Positions 28,006 through 37,293 of a stretch of DNA of 64,000 nucleotides are shown piece by piece. Position 1 is the stretch's first letter; each line of letters begins with the position of its first letter. A program made the position numbers and the translations under genes. The stretch lies in assembly GCF_900112935.1 (NCBI RefSeq), contig NZ_FONM01000010.1, positions 59,354-123,353 of the forward strand, read 5' to 3'. Source of the stretch: Trichococcus pasteurii (GTDB taxonomy: Bacteria > Bacillota > Bacilli > Lactobacillales > Aerococcaceae). The notes under the pieces are model-generated. The model saw only the letters and a program-made list of their open reading frames with translations, did not search any database and was not told the origin of the DNA.

Positions 28006-28425
28006 TTACTCTCCAATCGACTGTATGTCATTCAAATAGTAGTCCTTTCCTCCGATCATCACAGTTGCAAATCCATTTGCAAATTTCACCTTATCCACTA
28101 CTCCTGTGACGATGCTCGCTTCCCCAGTCACAGTGACAGTTTTCCCGATCATTGCTAATGCCTGTTGTTGTTGGGTCATCAACATGGTCGTGTTCAATGA
28201 TTCAGTCAAATCCTTCAACTGTTCCATCGTACTGAATTGGATCATTTGGGTCATGTAATCTGTGGAGCCGCTACTGCTTCCCCCTTCTTCTGACATGGCA
28301 GGCATTTTAATGGCTGCAGCCATGATCTGTAAAAAATCGTCCATGGAAAGGTCAGAATTGCTTTGACTCTTATTGCTCACCAACTGTTCTGTCGATCCGA
28401 TCGTAAAATTTGATGTGATATCCAT
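28006..28425 (-). CDS. flgD: Hook assembly (capping) protein FlgD
   Basis: A 139-residue short FlgD: the conserved N-terminal part with DLSMDDFLQIMAAAIKMP and STDYMTQMIQFSTMEQLKDL is present, followed by a small domain with VTVTGEASIVTGVVDKVKF. The large C-terminal domain of enterobacterial FlgD is missing, as in other Firmicutes. FlgD caps the growing hook. It lies 18 bases after fliK. Confidence 0.9.
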   Translation of the reverse strand: MDITSNFTIGSTEQLVSNKSQSNSDLSMDDFLQIMAAAIKMPAMSEEGGSSSGSTDYMTQMIQFSTMEQLKDLTESLNTTMLMTQQQQALAMIGKTVTVTGEASIVTGVVDKVKFANGFATVMIGGKDYYLNDIQSIGE

Positions 28426-28443
28426 TTTCTGTTCACCTCCTCT

Positions 28444-29904
28444 TTATGCCAATAAACTCAGACCTCTTGAAGACTGCTTCGTCGTTGGTTTTTGTTTTGT
28501 TTCTGTCTTTTCTTTCGCTGTTCTTTTTCTGGATTCTTGCCGTTCCATTTTCCGCTGGCCGGGATCAGCTCCTTCTGAAAAGGAAAAAGCTAAACTTGCG
28601 TCTGCAACAACAGTGAGTGACAGCGGACTATCAGGAATACTGTGTTTGAAGGGCTCCATCAATAGTGGCAATTGATCCTCCAACAGCCCTTTCGTTTCTG
28701 TATCCTGGACATGCAGGACGGCCGTGATGCTGTCTTTCGTTTTAATCAGCTGCACATGGATATCTCCGATATTATCGGGAGTAAGCAGTATTTTAACGAC
28801 TGTATTGCCCGATACAGTCGTTTTTTCTATCTGCATTTCGATTGTCTTTTGGATGTCTTCGATATGAGATGCAGTGACTTTTGAAGGTTTGTGTCCAAAC
28901 ACATTCTCTGTGGCTAGTTCACGGGTAATTGGTCCTTGATTTAAAGGTGCTTTATTTTCATTTAAATTCGGTGTTTTTCCCGCTGCTTCCGGTTGGTCTA
29001 TATTTTCTTCTTCATCAGCAATCGGTTGTCGAATGGTTGTTTCCTTGATTTGCAGTTCAGTGGACTGTTCACCGAGTTGCAAATCCGGATACGGATCAGC
29101 ATCTACTTTTGCTGACTTGTCCGGAAAGTTCGTCAAGGAGTCATCAGTCGGGCTGCTTTCCTGTAAGGGAAACGTACGCTCAGGCTGTCTCATTTTATAC
29201 GCCCAAGGCATTGTGGCTGTATCTTTCAACAGATCATCCGCAGGTACTTGATCATCAGAAATCAAGCTATTCCCTGATTTCTTTTCTAGGGGGATTTCAG
29301 GATCTGCCAAAGAATAATCAGCTTGTTGGCTCCGAGTATCAACCTTGGCCGGATAGCGCTCTTTTTCTCCGTGTTCCCTGATCCCAATGCTTTCTGGAAT
29401 GGATGTCTGCTCATCCGCTTGCGATCCGCTTGCGCCGGAAGTGGATGTGATAGCGGCGTCCGAAAGAGGTAGGCTTCCCAGGTGTGGTTTAGCTTCAATC
29501 TCCTCAGATCGTGTAGGCGTCTCTACTGCAGGCGCAGAGTAGCCAAGTTTATCCGTTATCACTTGCTGTTTCTCTGCCACGCTGACGAGCCACGTTCCCG
29601 TCTGATCTGCTTTTTCTTCTGTCGGAACATTCCTGACCGATACCGTATCTTTCCCATCCTGAAGGATTCTGTAGGGGAAGAGATTCAAATAGCCCTGTTC
29701 TGTTGCTTCCTGATCAGCGCTCTCTTCCGAATCCTTCATTTCCGGGGAAACAGTTGGCTCGTCTTGCGTGGAAGTCGCTGGTTCTTTGCCTTTTATCATG
29801 CCTGATAAAACACTGTCAAAAATTAAACCGTCTGCTTTTGTGGCAGATGACTGAGCCGGATTGAGAACTTGCGCCGAAATTCCGGATGATGCACCAGGAA
29901 TCAT
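28444..29904 (-). CDS. fliK: Flagellar hook-length control protein FliK
   Basis: A 486-residue secreted ruler protein. The first 330 residues are low-complexity, rich in Ser, Thr, Glu and Pro. The conserved C-terminal domain covers TVVKILLTPDNIGDIHVQLIKTKDSITAVLHVQD and the following residues; it meets FlhB to end hook growth. The tail is Lys/Arg-rich. Identity rests on the C-terminal domain and on position between fliJ and flgD. Confidence 0.9.
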   Translation of the reverse strand: MIPGASSGISAQVLNPAQSSATKADGLIFDSVLSGMIKGKEPATSTQDEPTVSPEMKDSEESADQEATEQGYLNLFPYRILQDGKDTVSVRNVPTEEKADQTGTWLVSVAEKQQVITDKLGYSAPAVETPTRSEEIEAKPHLGSLPLSDAAITSTSGASGSQADEQTSIPESIGIREHGEKERYPAKVDTRSQQADYSLADPEIPLEKKSGNSLISDDQVPADDLLKDTATMPWAYKMRQPERTFPLQESSPTDDSLTNFPDKSAKVDADPYPDLQLGEQSTELQIKETTIRQPIADEEENIDQPEAAGKTPNLNENKAPLNQGPITRELATENVFGHKPSKVTASHIEDIQKTIEMQIEKTTVSGNTVVKILLTPDNIGDIHVQLIKTKDSITAVLHVQDTETKGLLEDQLPLLMEPFKHSIPDSPLSLTVVADASLAFSFSEGADPGQRKMERQESRKRTAKEKTETKQKPTTKQSSRGLSLLA

Positions 29905-29945
29905 CGTTTCACCTCCTTTCGATACCCACCCTATACTATATCGAC

Positions 29946-30380
29946 TTAAAAGTAGCTTTTTTTATACTGTAGGGTAGCGATTTCGTCAAGTTCCTTTTGT
30001 TCTTCACTTTTTACTTGCGCAAGCACCTGCACACTTTCGCGTTCTTTTAATTTTTCCATTATTTTGCGGTCTTTGTGCGCTTGTAGCAACGCTTCTTGAA
30101 GCTGATCCATGTCACTTTGCGCTTGATCGATCGCATTTTTTTGGATGACTATTTTTTCGTCGATCAGTCCTTTGAGGTGATGGTTATACCTCAAAGTGTG
30201 TATCTCCGTCAACTTCATTTGTTCGTGCTTCAATTTTGTGTTTTCATTAACCAGATGCCTGAGTTGTTGCTGCTGCTGTTGCATCTGATTTTGGGCATGG
30301 AGAACGGATTTCCTTGCGTTCTCTTCTTCAGTGATTCGCCACTCCAGAATTTTTTCCATTGAGAACTGATGTCTTTTCAC
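29946..30380 (-). CDS. fliJ: Flagellar export protein FliJ
   Basis: A 144-residue protein predicted to be almost entirely coiled coil, starting with the typical FSMEKILEWRITEEENARK. FliJ is the stalk that links the FliI ring to the FlhA gate. It follows fliI by 22 bases. Confidence 0.88.
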   Translation of the reverse strand: MKRHQFSMEKILEWRITEEENARKSVLHAQNQMQQQQQQLRHLVNENTKLKHEQMKLTEIHTLRYNHHLKGLIDEKIVIQKNAIDQAQSDMDQLQEALLQAHKDRKIMEKLKERESVQVLAQVKSEEQKELDEIATLQYKKSYF

Positions 30381-30402
30381 CTATATCACCTTGATTTTCT
30401 GA

Positions 30403-31713
30403 TCATTTGAATAAATTTTGCAAAGTAGTCACAATCTCACTATGAGAATGCGGTTCATCCACGCGCTGTCTCAAGAAGTTTTTGATGACGGGTGCAAGCG
30501 AAATAGCCCGATCAATTTCAGGGCTGCTCCCTTTCCGATAGGCACCTACATCGATCAAGTCCTTCGCTTCTGCATAGATGGCCATATTCTCTTTCAGCAT
30601 TCCGGCTGCACGGCTGTGGGATTCCGGAACGATATCTTTCATCAAACGACTCACACTGTTTTGGACATCGATTGCCGGATATTGATTCTCTGCGGCAATT
30701 TTTCTCGAAAGGATGATGTGTCCGTCCAAAATTCCTCGAACCGCATCTGCGATTGGCTCGTTCATGTCATCCCCTTCAACCAATACTGTGTAAAAGGCAG
30801 TAATGGAACCATGCTCGGACATGCCGCTTCTCTCCAATAATTTCGGAAGCACGGTGAACACTGACGGCGTATAGCCTTTCGATGTCGGCGGTTCTCCTGT
30901 AGCCAATCCGATTTCTCTTTGTGCCATGGCGACACGCGTCACGGAGTCCATCATCAAAATCACTTTTTTCCCTTGATCCCTGTAGTACTCTGCTATCGCG
31001 GTGGCAACATACGCACCCTTTAGCCGGACCAACGGCGGAGAGTCTGAAGTAGCGCAGACGACCACCGATTTACGGTAGCCTTCTTCACCCAAATCCTTTT
31101 CAATGAATTCCAACACTTCACGTCCACGCTCTCCGATGAGGCCGATCACAATGACGTCCGCTTCGCAGTATCGTGCGATCATCCCTAACAGGGTACTTTT
31201 CCCGACCCCACTACCTGCAAAGATACCCACACGCTGTCCTTCACCAATTGTAAGCAGCCCATCGATCGCTTTGATTCCGGTAGGTATGACCCGCTCTATT
31301 CGGTTGCGCGTGAATGGATCTGGTGCGCTTCTGTTCACTTTGAATGGAACACCACTCAATTGCTTCGTTTGATCCATCGGTCTTCCCAAACCATCCAGTG
31401 TGGTTCCCAACAGCTCATCACTGACTTCAATCTGAAGTGTCTTTCCGGTTGGACGCACCAAGCAGCCCGGTCCTATTCCATCGATTTCATCAAGTGGCAT
31501 CAGTAATACGGTTGCATCCACAAAGCCGACCACTTCGCTCAAGACAGTGGTCCCGGTCGACTTGATCTGAATCTCGCAAACTTCACCAATAAAAGCTTCC
31601 AGACCCTCTACTCTGATGATCAGTCCCGTGACTTGACTGACCTTGCCCATTTTTAGATAGAATTTTTTTTTTTTGATTTGTTTATGATACGTTTCAAAAG
31701 GAATTTCAAACAT
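30403..31713 (-). CDS. fliI: Flagellum-specific ATPase FliI
   Basis: A 436-residue export ATPase related to the F1 beta subunit: Walker A GSGVGKST, Walker B VILMMDSVTRVAMAQREIGLATGEPP, and the C-terminal helical part. It energises unfolding of export substrates. The start is ATG 31713, 9 bases after GGGAG; the ATG at 31722 in frame has no spacer. It overlaps fliH by 8 bases. Confidence 0.95.
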   Translation of the reverse strand: MFEIPFETYHKQIKKKKFYLKMGKVSQVTGLIIRVEGLEAFIGEVCEIQIKSTGTTVLSEVVGFVDATVLLMPLDEIDGIGPGCLVRPTGKTLQIEVSDELLGTTLDGLGRPMDQTKQLSGVPFKVNRSAPDPFTRNRIERVIPTGIKAIDGLLTIGEGQRVGIFAGSGVGKSTLLGMIARYCEADVIVIGLIGERGREVLEFIEKDLGEEGYRKSVVVCATSDSPPLVRLKGAYVATAIAEYYRDQGKKVILMMDSVTRVAMAQREIGLATGEPPTSKGYTPSVFTVLPKLLERSGMSEHGSITAFYTVLVEGDDMNEPIADAVRGILDGHIILSRKIAAENQYPAIDVQNSVSRLMKDIVPESHSRAAGMLKENMAIYAEAKDLIDVGAYRKGSSPEIDRAISLAPVIKNFLRQRVDEPHSHSEIVTTLQNLFK

Positions 31714-32506
31714 GGCTAGCATCTCCCAGAATATTCAAATCTGTGACAATTGCAGCCAGTTGTTTCTTTATCTGCAGATCGATGATGGAACGGCTGCTCT
31801 CAATGATGCAGCCATTCTTTTCCAATGTGTCATCGCTCAAAACGACATACCGCGCAGTAAATTCATCCGTTCCGTGCTCGGCGACGTTTGATTTGGTCGC
31901 TTCAGCATCTTCCGGACGCACCGTAATCGTAATGAATGGCTCGTTTTTTTCCATTCTTTTTAGGATCGGATCGAGCAGAAGCATGATTTTTTCATCGGCA
32001 AGATCAATCGAATGGTGCACGATTTGTTCGGCCATCTGCGCAGCCAGTTCTATAATCGCCTCTTTATTTTTTTGATAATAGGCCGATACAAGTATATCGG
32101 TCTCTTTCAATTGATTCAGCAGGCTTGCCCGGATTTTGGACACTGTCGCTAATCCCTCTTGCCGACCTTTTTCATAGCCGGCTAGAAAGCCTTCTTGCCT
32201 GCCCAATTCTTTCCCTTGCAGCAGCCCTTCTTCTTTTGCCTTCTGCTTGATGCGGTCTGCTTCTTCAACCGCTTGAGCAATGACGCTTTGTCCCTCTTCC
32301 TGGGCCTCCAGCAACAATAGTTCAATCTGATCCGCTTGAGCAGCGAAAGGGTTGGTGGTATCGGCTTTTCGGTTTTCATTCATCCCTTTTTTGGTGGCTG
32401 AGAGCAATGACACTTTGTGGCTCACAGATAATTTTGTGTCGATATCTGAAGTTGTTTCATCCGACCTCCATTGATGCGACTTAATGATATTATGAGATGA
32501 TGGCAT
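31706..32506 (-). CDS. fliH: Flagellar export stator protein FliH
   Basis: A 266-residue protein with a charged, coiled N-terminal half and GKELGRQEGFLAGYEKGRQEG glycine-repeat segment characteristic of FliH, then a C-terminal domain that binds FliI. ATG 32506 follows AGAGG by 8 bases and overlaps the fliG stop, so the two are coupled. Confidence 0.9.
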   Translation of the reverse strand: MPSSHNIIKSHQWRSDETTSDIDTKLSVSHKVSLLSATKKGMNENRKADTTNPFAAQADQIELLLLEAQEEGQSVIAQAVEEADRIKQKAKEEGLLQGKELGRQEGFLAGYEKGRQEGLATVSKIRASLLNQLKETDILVSAYYQKNKEAIIELAAQMAEQIVHHSIDLADEKIMLLLDPILKRMEKNEPFITITVRPEDAEATKSNVAEHGTDEFTARYVVLSDDTLEKNGCIIESSRSIIDLQIKKQLAAIVTDLNILGDASHV

Positions 32507-33494
32507 CTTGTTCACCTCTTCTTAAGTAAATTTCTCCAACATCATCCAGCCTTCTGATGACTGAAACAACCTTCTGTTGCGCTTCTTCTACAGCAGATAA
32601 GCGGGCCGGTCCCATAAACTGCAGCTCTTCCTGTAAGGTTTCGACGGCACGGCTGGACAGGTTTTGGAAAATGAATTTCTTGATTTCTTCCGATACGCCT
32701 TTGAGCGCCAAGGCCAATTGGTCATTATCCACTTCACGGAGAACTTTTTGGACATCCTCACGCTCCAGGCTGACGATGTCTTCAAACGTAAACAAGTTGG
32801 CCTTGATTTCATCTGCCAATTCAGGTTGCTTCTCCTCTAACATATTGATAATATTTTTTTCGGTACTTCGACCAACCGAGTTGAGTATTTCGACCAAGGT
32901 ATGAACACCACCAACTGATTCCGTTTCATTATTGATGAAATTCCAAAATTTGGCCTCAATCACTTTTTCGATTTTTTCGATTACTGCAGGTGTAGTGCGT
33001 GTAATCCTGCCGATTCTTTCCGCAATCTCAGATTGTTTTTCTAAAGAGAATTGAGATAGAATCATCCCCGCTTTGTCAGGCTGCATATAACAGAGAATCA
33101 AAGCTACTGTTTGCGGTTGCTCTTGTAAAAGCAAATTCGTCAACTGCTGTGGATCGGCTTTTCTCGCTATGTCAAACGGTCGTTCCCGTAATTGGATTTG
33201 GTTCAGCATGTCAATGACTTCTTTTGCTCGTTGCGCTCCCAAGGCCGTATTCAACAAATTTCGAGCGTAGTCCACACCGCCATCTATGACATGCTCTCTC
33301 GCTTGTGCCATTTCCAAGAATTCGGTGACAATTTCATCCACTTCGTCCGGATTGACATAATCGATATTCGCTATTTCGTAGCTTACTTTTTGAATGTAGC
33401 TTTCAGGCAGTTGCCTCATTATTTCTGAAGAGATTTCTGTTCCTAACGAGATAAGCAAAATTGCCGCCTTCTTGACACCAGCTATATCACTCAC
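32490..33494 (-). CDS. fliG: Flagellar motor switch protein FliG
   Basis: A 334-residue switch protein of full length. The middle and C-terminal domains carry the armadillo-like repeats, the EHPQ-like segment (LQEQPQTVALILCYM) and charged residues that face MotA (FEDIVSLEREDVQKVLREVD). It attaches the C ring to FliF, whose gene ends 11 bases upstream. Confidence 0.95.
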   Translation of the reverse strand: MSDIAGVKKAAILLISLGTEISSEIMRQLPESYIQKVSYEIANIDYVNPDEVDEIVTEFLEMAQAREHVIDGGVDYARNLLNTALGAQRAKEVIDMLNQIQLRERPFDIARKADPQQLTNLLLQEQPQTVALILCYMQPDKAGMILSQFSLEKQSEIAERIGRITRTTPAVIEKIEKVIEAKFWNFINNETESVGGVHTLVEILNSVGRSTEKNIINMLEEKQPELADEIKANLFTFEDIVSLEREDVQKVLREVDNDQLALALKGVSEEIKKFIFQNLSSRAVETLQEELQFMGPARLSAVEEAQQKVVSVIRRLDDVGEIYLRRGEQDAIIS

Positions 33495-33505
33495 TTTTAT
33501 AACAC

Positions 33506-35077
33506 CTACTTATCTTTCATCCATATTTTTATCATTTCTGCAGACATTTCCGGATTTGCTTTCACGTAATCCTTTACTTTTGCATCCCGCATGAACCTAG
33601 GATTTTGAGTGAAATCAAACAAATCATCCTCCAGATTGTTCACAGAAGGTGGTTGAGGAACCTTTTTTTCTTCAACAATGCGTGTTGCATTAGCCATTTC
33701 CTCATCAAACGCGCGGTATTTCTTTTCCTTACTGTTGCGGAAAATGAAAGCGATCAGAGACAGGATAAACAGCCCAGCTATACCCGCCGCAATATACAAA
33801 CCATACTCTTTTAGGTAATAGGCAAGTCCTAACTCAGTGTCGACTATTGTGTCCGCAGCCTCATCAGTAGCAAGGAACGGAATCCCTTCCACTTGAACCT
33901 CATCTGTCCGCGTATTATTTACTGTATATCCGATCGTTGTTTTGGTGATGCTGTCCAATTGGGCTTTTTGCTCGTCACTCAGTGTTCCGTTATAAACAAC
34001 TGTTGCGGTTAATCTCGTGATTGTCCCTGGAGCGCTTACACGGACAGTAGTAGTCGAATCCAACTCATTATTGATCGTCTGTTCGTAGGATGACTGCCCT
34101 CCGTCTTCTCCCGAGATGACAGAGTTTATCGTGTTATCATTCGCAGTCTCCCCTGCCGCTTCATTCACATCAACGGTTCCACCGGTAGCTGCAACATTCT
34201 GACTTCGAACCGCCGCATCTCCATAATTCACGATTTCTTGTTCCAGAGAATCAAAATCCATCTCGGCAGTCAAAGCGATGGATAGATTGTCCATCCCATA
34301 GATTGGCGCGAGTGCTGCCATCAATTTCTGTTGCAATTGCTGTTCGTAATTTGTGACGATTGCGTTGTACCGGGTAACCAACTCAGGAGAGTAGTCATCC
34401 GAACCTGCCATTGCTGCGTTTCCCAGGATGTTCCCACTTTTGTCGACGATTTTGATGTTATTGGTCGGTAAATTTTCTACCGCACCAGATACCAACGAGA
34501 CTACCCCTTGAATCGTGGCAGAAGATAGCTGTTGATTACCCTTAGTCGCGATCACAACGGATGCACTGGCTTCCGGTTGTTCCGTCCCAAAGACACTCAC
34601 CTCTGGAATGGATAAGATGACTTTGGCTGACTCAACGGATTGGAGAGAGGTGATGGCACGTTCCAATTCCCCTGTCACCGCCCGTTGGTACATGATGTTG
34701 CGGTCCTCGTCCGTCGCCATCATGCTCGTCTCATCAAAAATTTCGAAACCTGTCGAGGTCTCCGGCATCATCCCATCGACAGCCAGTTGAATCCGATATT
34801 TATCAAGTTGCGTGTCATCGATCAGAATCGTTCTCCCGTTATCCTCAAGCTTATAAGAGATCGCTTTTGCTTCCAGATCATTTACGATTATGCCTGCATC
34901 TGCCTCTTCCAAGCCGGAAAATAAAGTTGTGTATTCCACGCGTTGGGAATAATAAGAGAGTCCTGAAACAAGAAGAAAGATTGAAAGGAGCGCTGTGATC
35001 AGCCCTGCTTTCTTTGGAGTGCTGAGACCAAGCCATCCTTCTCGAATTGCCCCCATTGTGCTCTTCAATTGATTCAT
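33506..35077 (-). CDS. fliF: Flagellar MS-ring protein FliF
   Basis: A 523-residue MS-ring subunit with membrane helices near residues 24-45 and 435-455. Between them are the ring-building motifs (YSQRVEYTTLFSGLEEADAGIIV, then RAVTGELERAITSLQSVESAKVILSIP). The C-terminal cytoplasmic tail binds FliG. Confidence 0.95.
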   Translation of the reverse strand: MNQLKSTMGAIREGWLGLSTPKKAGLITALLSIFLLVSGLSYYSQRVEYTTLFSGLEEADAGIIVNDLEAKAISYKLEDNGRTILIDDTQLDKYRIQLAVDGMMPETSTGFEIFDETSMMATDEDRNIMYQRAVTGELERAITSLQSVESAKVILSIPEVSVFGTEQPEASASVVIATKGNQQLSSATIQGVVSLVSGAVENLPTNNIKIVDKSGNILGNAAMAGSDDYSPELVTRYNAIVTNYEQQLQQKLMAALAPIYGMDNLSIALTAEMDFDSLEQEIVNYGDAAVRSQNVAATGGTVDVNEAAGETANDNTINSVISGEDGGQSSYEQTINNELDSTTTVRVSAPGTITRLTATVVYNGTLSDEQKAQLDSITKTTIGYTVNNTRTDEVQVEGIPFLATDEAADTIVDTELGLAYYLKEYGLYIAAGIAGLFILSLIAFIFRNSKEKKYRAFDEEMANATRIVEEKKVPQPPSVNNLEDDLFDFTQNPRFMRDAKVKDYVKANPEMSAEMIKIWMKDK

Positions 35078-35101
35078 GTTGCTTATTCCCCTTGCTTATC
35101 A

Positions 35102-35434
35102 TTAAAATTGCATATTTTTGATTTCATTGAAAGCTTCCAAACTTTTATTTCTGACCTGTACTGCCAAATCAAGAGCCAACTGCGCTTCAGTAGCCTTTAT
35201 CATGACATCATGCAGGTTTTCACTGTCCCCCATGATCAGACTTTGCGTTGCAGCATCGGAGGCATTCTGTGTTTCATTCAGCAGCGTCATCGATTTTCCG
35301 AGAAGATTATCAAACGATGCTGTATCGTTATCAGTCTGAATGCCAACATTTGCACTCAATGAGCTGATTTCAGATGCAAGGTTGCTGCTGGTGGGACTGC
35401 TGCCTAAATTATATATTGGTAAACTGATAGCCAT
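35102..35434 (-). CDS. fliE: Flagellar rod adapter protein FliE
   Basis: A 110-residue protein with the C-terminal FliE pattern: LHDVMIKATEAQLALDLAVQVRNKSLEAFNEI plus two residues. FliE joins the MS ring and export gate to the rod. The start is ATG 35434, 6 bases after GGAG; the frame upstream adds four residues. Confidence 0.92.
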   Translation of the reverse strand: MAISLPIYNLGSSPTSSNLASEISSLSANVGIQTDNDTASFDNLLGKSMTLLNETQNASDAATQSLIMGDSENLHDVMIKATEAQLALDLAVQVRNKSLEAFNEIKNMQF

Positions 35435-35461
35435 GTGACACTCCATTCACTCATTTATTGA

Positions 35462-35896
35462 TCAATCGGCTGAAATTTGCAGCGCTCGCTTCAGCATATC
35501 TTTACTTGCTTCCAACGCAGTAGCATTCGCTTCGTAGGTACGCATCGTCAGCATCATGTCCACCATCTCGTCTGCCATATTCACATTCGGTTTGGTGACA
35601 TATCCGTTCTCATCTGCGTCTATATGTGTTGGGTCATACTCCCTGATGACTGCCGTTTCATCCGAATCGATTGCAGTTGGGCGTACACCGAAGCTCTTTT
35701 CTGTCGAACCGTTCAGTCCCGGAGTCGTTGTCCTTTTCATGCTCTCCTCGAAAGAAACCGTCTTCTTCAAATACGGTCCACCTTCCTCTGTTCGCGTCGT
35801 ATTGACATTCGCTATGTTTGTGGATATGACATCCAACTTCAACCGTTCCAAACTAAGGCCGCTTGAATTGATGTGCAGAGAATCAAAAATGGACAT
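35462..35896 (-). CDS. flgC: Proximal rod protein FlgC
   Basis: A 144-residue rod protein with LDVISTNIANVNTTRTEEGGPYLKKTV at the start and YVTKPNVNMADEMVDMMLTMRTYEANATALEASKDM at the end, both typical of FlgC. It lies between flgB and fliE. Confidence 0.94.
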   Translation of the reverse strand: MSIFDSLHINSSGLSLERLKLDVISTNIANVNTTRTEEGGPYLKKTVSFEESMKRTTTPGLNGSTEKSFGVRPTAIDSDETAVIREYDPTHIDADENGYVTKPNVNMADEMVDMMLTMRTYEANATALEASKDMLKRALQISAD

Positions 35897-35922
35897 TCTT
35901 AATTTTAACCCCTTTCATTTTT

Positions 35923-36303
35923 TTAACTGGATATTGCAGTATTGAGAAGGCCTAATTTCGCATTCAATTGCGTCACAAGCGCATTATAGTATAGACTATT
36001 TTGAGCCTGATTCGTCATCTCCATGTCAATATCCACATTGTTCCCATTTTCTTTAACTGCAGTATCTGTTCTTTTTGTCACAAGCGGATCGATTTGAGAC
36101 AAATCATCATAACCGATATGCAAATCGTTCGTTTGTTCCATTTTCAAACTATTGCTTGATTGACTTAAAAGCGATTCAAATTGAACTTGTCCTACTTTAT
36201 AGTTGTCTGTATTAACATTCGAGATGTTACTCGAAATAATCTCTTGCCGCATAGAGGATGCGTTTAATGCATTTCTCAGCAAGTTATAATTTATGTCATT
36301 CAT
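35923..36303 (-). CDS. flgB: Proximal rod protein FlgB
   Basis: First gene of the early flagellar operon; 126 residues with the FlgB pattern RQEIISSNISNVNTDNYKVGQVQFES and a C-terminal helix (MEMTNQAQNSLYYNALVTQLNAKLG). The ATG follows GGGG by 8 bases. A TATAAT box lies about 70 bases upstream. Confidence 0.94.
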   Translation of the reverse strand: MNDINYNLLRNALNASSMRQEIISSNISNVNTDNYKVGQVQFESLLSQSSNSLKMEQTNDLHIGYDDLSQIDPLVTKRTDTAVKENGNNVDIDMEMTNQAQNSLYYNALVTQLNAKLGLLNTAISS

Positions 36304-36370
36304 TCATTATCCCCGCTCTATGTACCGTTTTGTTCACATTTTCGTCATACAAATTTCATCAAGCTTATAC

Positions 36371-36398
36371 ATTATACCCCACTTTTACTTTACAAGTA
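36371..36398 (-). promoter_or_regulatory. Likely housekeeping promoter of the early flagellar operon
   Basis: On the minus strand TATAAT (36376-36371) sits in GGGGTATAATG, about 68 bases before flgB. The -35 side is weak (TACTTG, 16 bases away), so an activator may be needed. No SigD-type box is seen here, consistent with sigD lying inside this operon. Confidence 0.55.
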
Positions 36399-36547
36399 TT
36401 TAAAAATTGTAATTTCCTTCAAGCCTGTTCTTAAGTATTCATAAACCTTTAGGATAGCCTACGACTTAATACTATTTTCGATGTACTGTACGAAAGTATA
36501 AAAAAATAATTCCTAAAACTTTTCGAAAAATCAGTGGGCATACAAAA

Positions 36548-36606
36548 AGAACCTCAATCTGACATGATTAAGTCACCACAACACAACCATATCAGATTGA
36601 GGTTCT
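36548..36606. repeat. Inverted repeat with 15-bp perfect arms
   Basis: Arms AGAACCTCAATCTGA (36548-36562) and TCAGATTGAGGTTCT (36592-36606) enclose 29 bases. A runs lie outside the left arm, so it could act as a terminator, but the long loop and the adjoining transposase-like fragment suggest the end of a mobile element. Confidence 0.55.
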
Positions 36607-36610
36607 CTTT

Positions 36611-36695
36611 ATGGATACACTACATGAAAAAAAGGTGAAATTCAATACTAAAATGACGATTTCAAATACAGATTGTTTGTTAGTTAAATTATAAA
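36611..36695 (+). pseudogene. Possible transposase N-terminal remnant (IS1380-like)
   Basis: A 27-codon frame starting at the ATG at 36611 reads MDTLHEKKVKFNTKMTIS and a few further residues, then stops. The motif LHEKxxxFNxxxxIS resembles the start of IS1380-type transposases. The following bases up to about 36840 contain no continuing frame. It directly follows an inverted-repeat arm. The identification rests on a short motif and is tentative. Confidence 0.4.
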
Positions 36696-36870
36696 GAAGA
36701 AAAATACAATCCAATCCAATTAGTCGTATAGTACTATGAAGACCAAGAAGGTGGAACCAGCCTATCCTTCTGTAGCTTGCCAATCTCGGGTAAGGATGAT
36801 AATTTTCCATTTTTAAAACCTGCAATGGCCTTTCACAATCAAGTTATCCCCCCCTCTGCCGGGCAGACCA
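36696..36870. other. Intergenic remnant DNA, no gene
   Basis: AT-rich sequence between the transposase-like fragment and the fliS terminator. A 77-codon minus-strand frame crosses it but has no ribosome site or recognisable family, and is taken as antisense to the remnant. Confidence 0.4.
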
Positions 36871-36903
36871 AAAAAATAGAGCATGCACGAGGCATCCTCT
36901 ATT
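36871..36903 (-). terminator. Terminator of the fliD-fliT-fliS unit
   Basis: Minus strand: AATAGAGGATGC (36903-36892) pairs with GCATGCTCTATT (36886-36875) with one mismatch, followed by TTTTTT. It begins 15 bases after the fliS stop. Confidence 0.85.
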
Positions 36904-36917
36904 ACAATTATTTTTAA

Positions 36918-37280
36918 TTAAACTTCAACCCACGATGCTCTCAAATCCTGCATAATAAGGCAACATTTTTTCACTTGATCCGCATCTTTGTCGATGTTCG
37001 CTTTTATCAACGCCGTATTCAGATGTCCATAAATCGTATCAAGCTCCTCAGCGATCGCTGCCCCGTCTTCAAAATTCAAGGTTCCCTTGAGTTCCATAAC
37101 GATGTTCTGGGCCTTGATCAGATTAACGTGCGCATTCTCCATTTTGTTGTCCAGAATCGCCCGTTCCGCCAGATTAATGAATTTGATGCAACCATCATAA
37201 AGCAGGATGATCAATTTCTTTGGCGTTGCAGTCATGACTTGGTTCTGTAGATATACATTCTGTTTATTTCGATTATACAT
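36918..37280 (-). CDS. fliS: Flagellin export chaperone FliS
   Basis: A 120-residue helical chaperone that binds flagellin and prevents premature assembly. Starts NVYLQNQVMTATPKKLIILLYDGCIKFINLAERAI, the FliS signature. The start is ATG 37280, 4 bases after GGGAGAG; an in-frame start at 37313 would overlap the preceding gene. Confidence 0.93.
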   Translation of the reverse strand: MYNRNKQNVYLQNQVMTATPKKLIILLYDGCIKFINLAERAILDNKMENAHVNLIKAQNIVMELKGTLNFEDGAAIAEELDTIYGHLNTALIKANIDKDADQVKKCCLIMQDLRASWVEV

Positions 37281-37293
37281 TTTTCTCTCCCAT

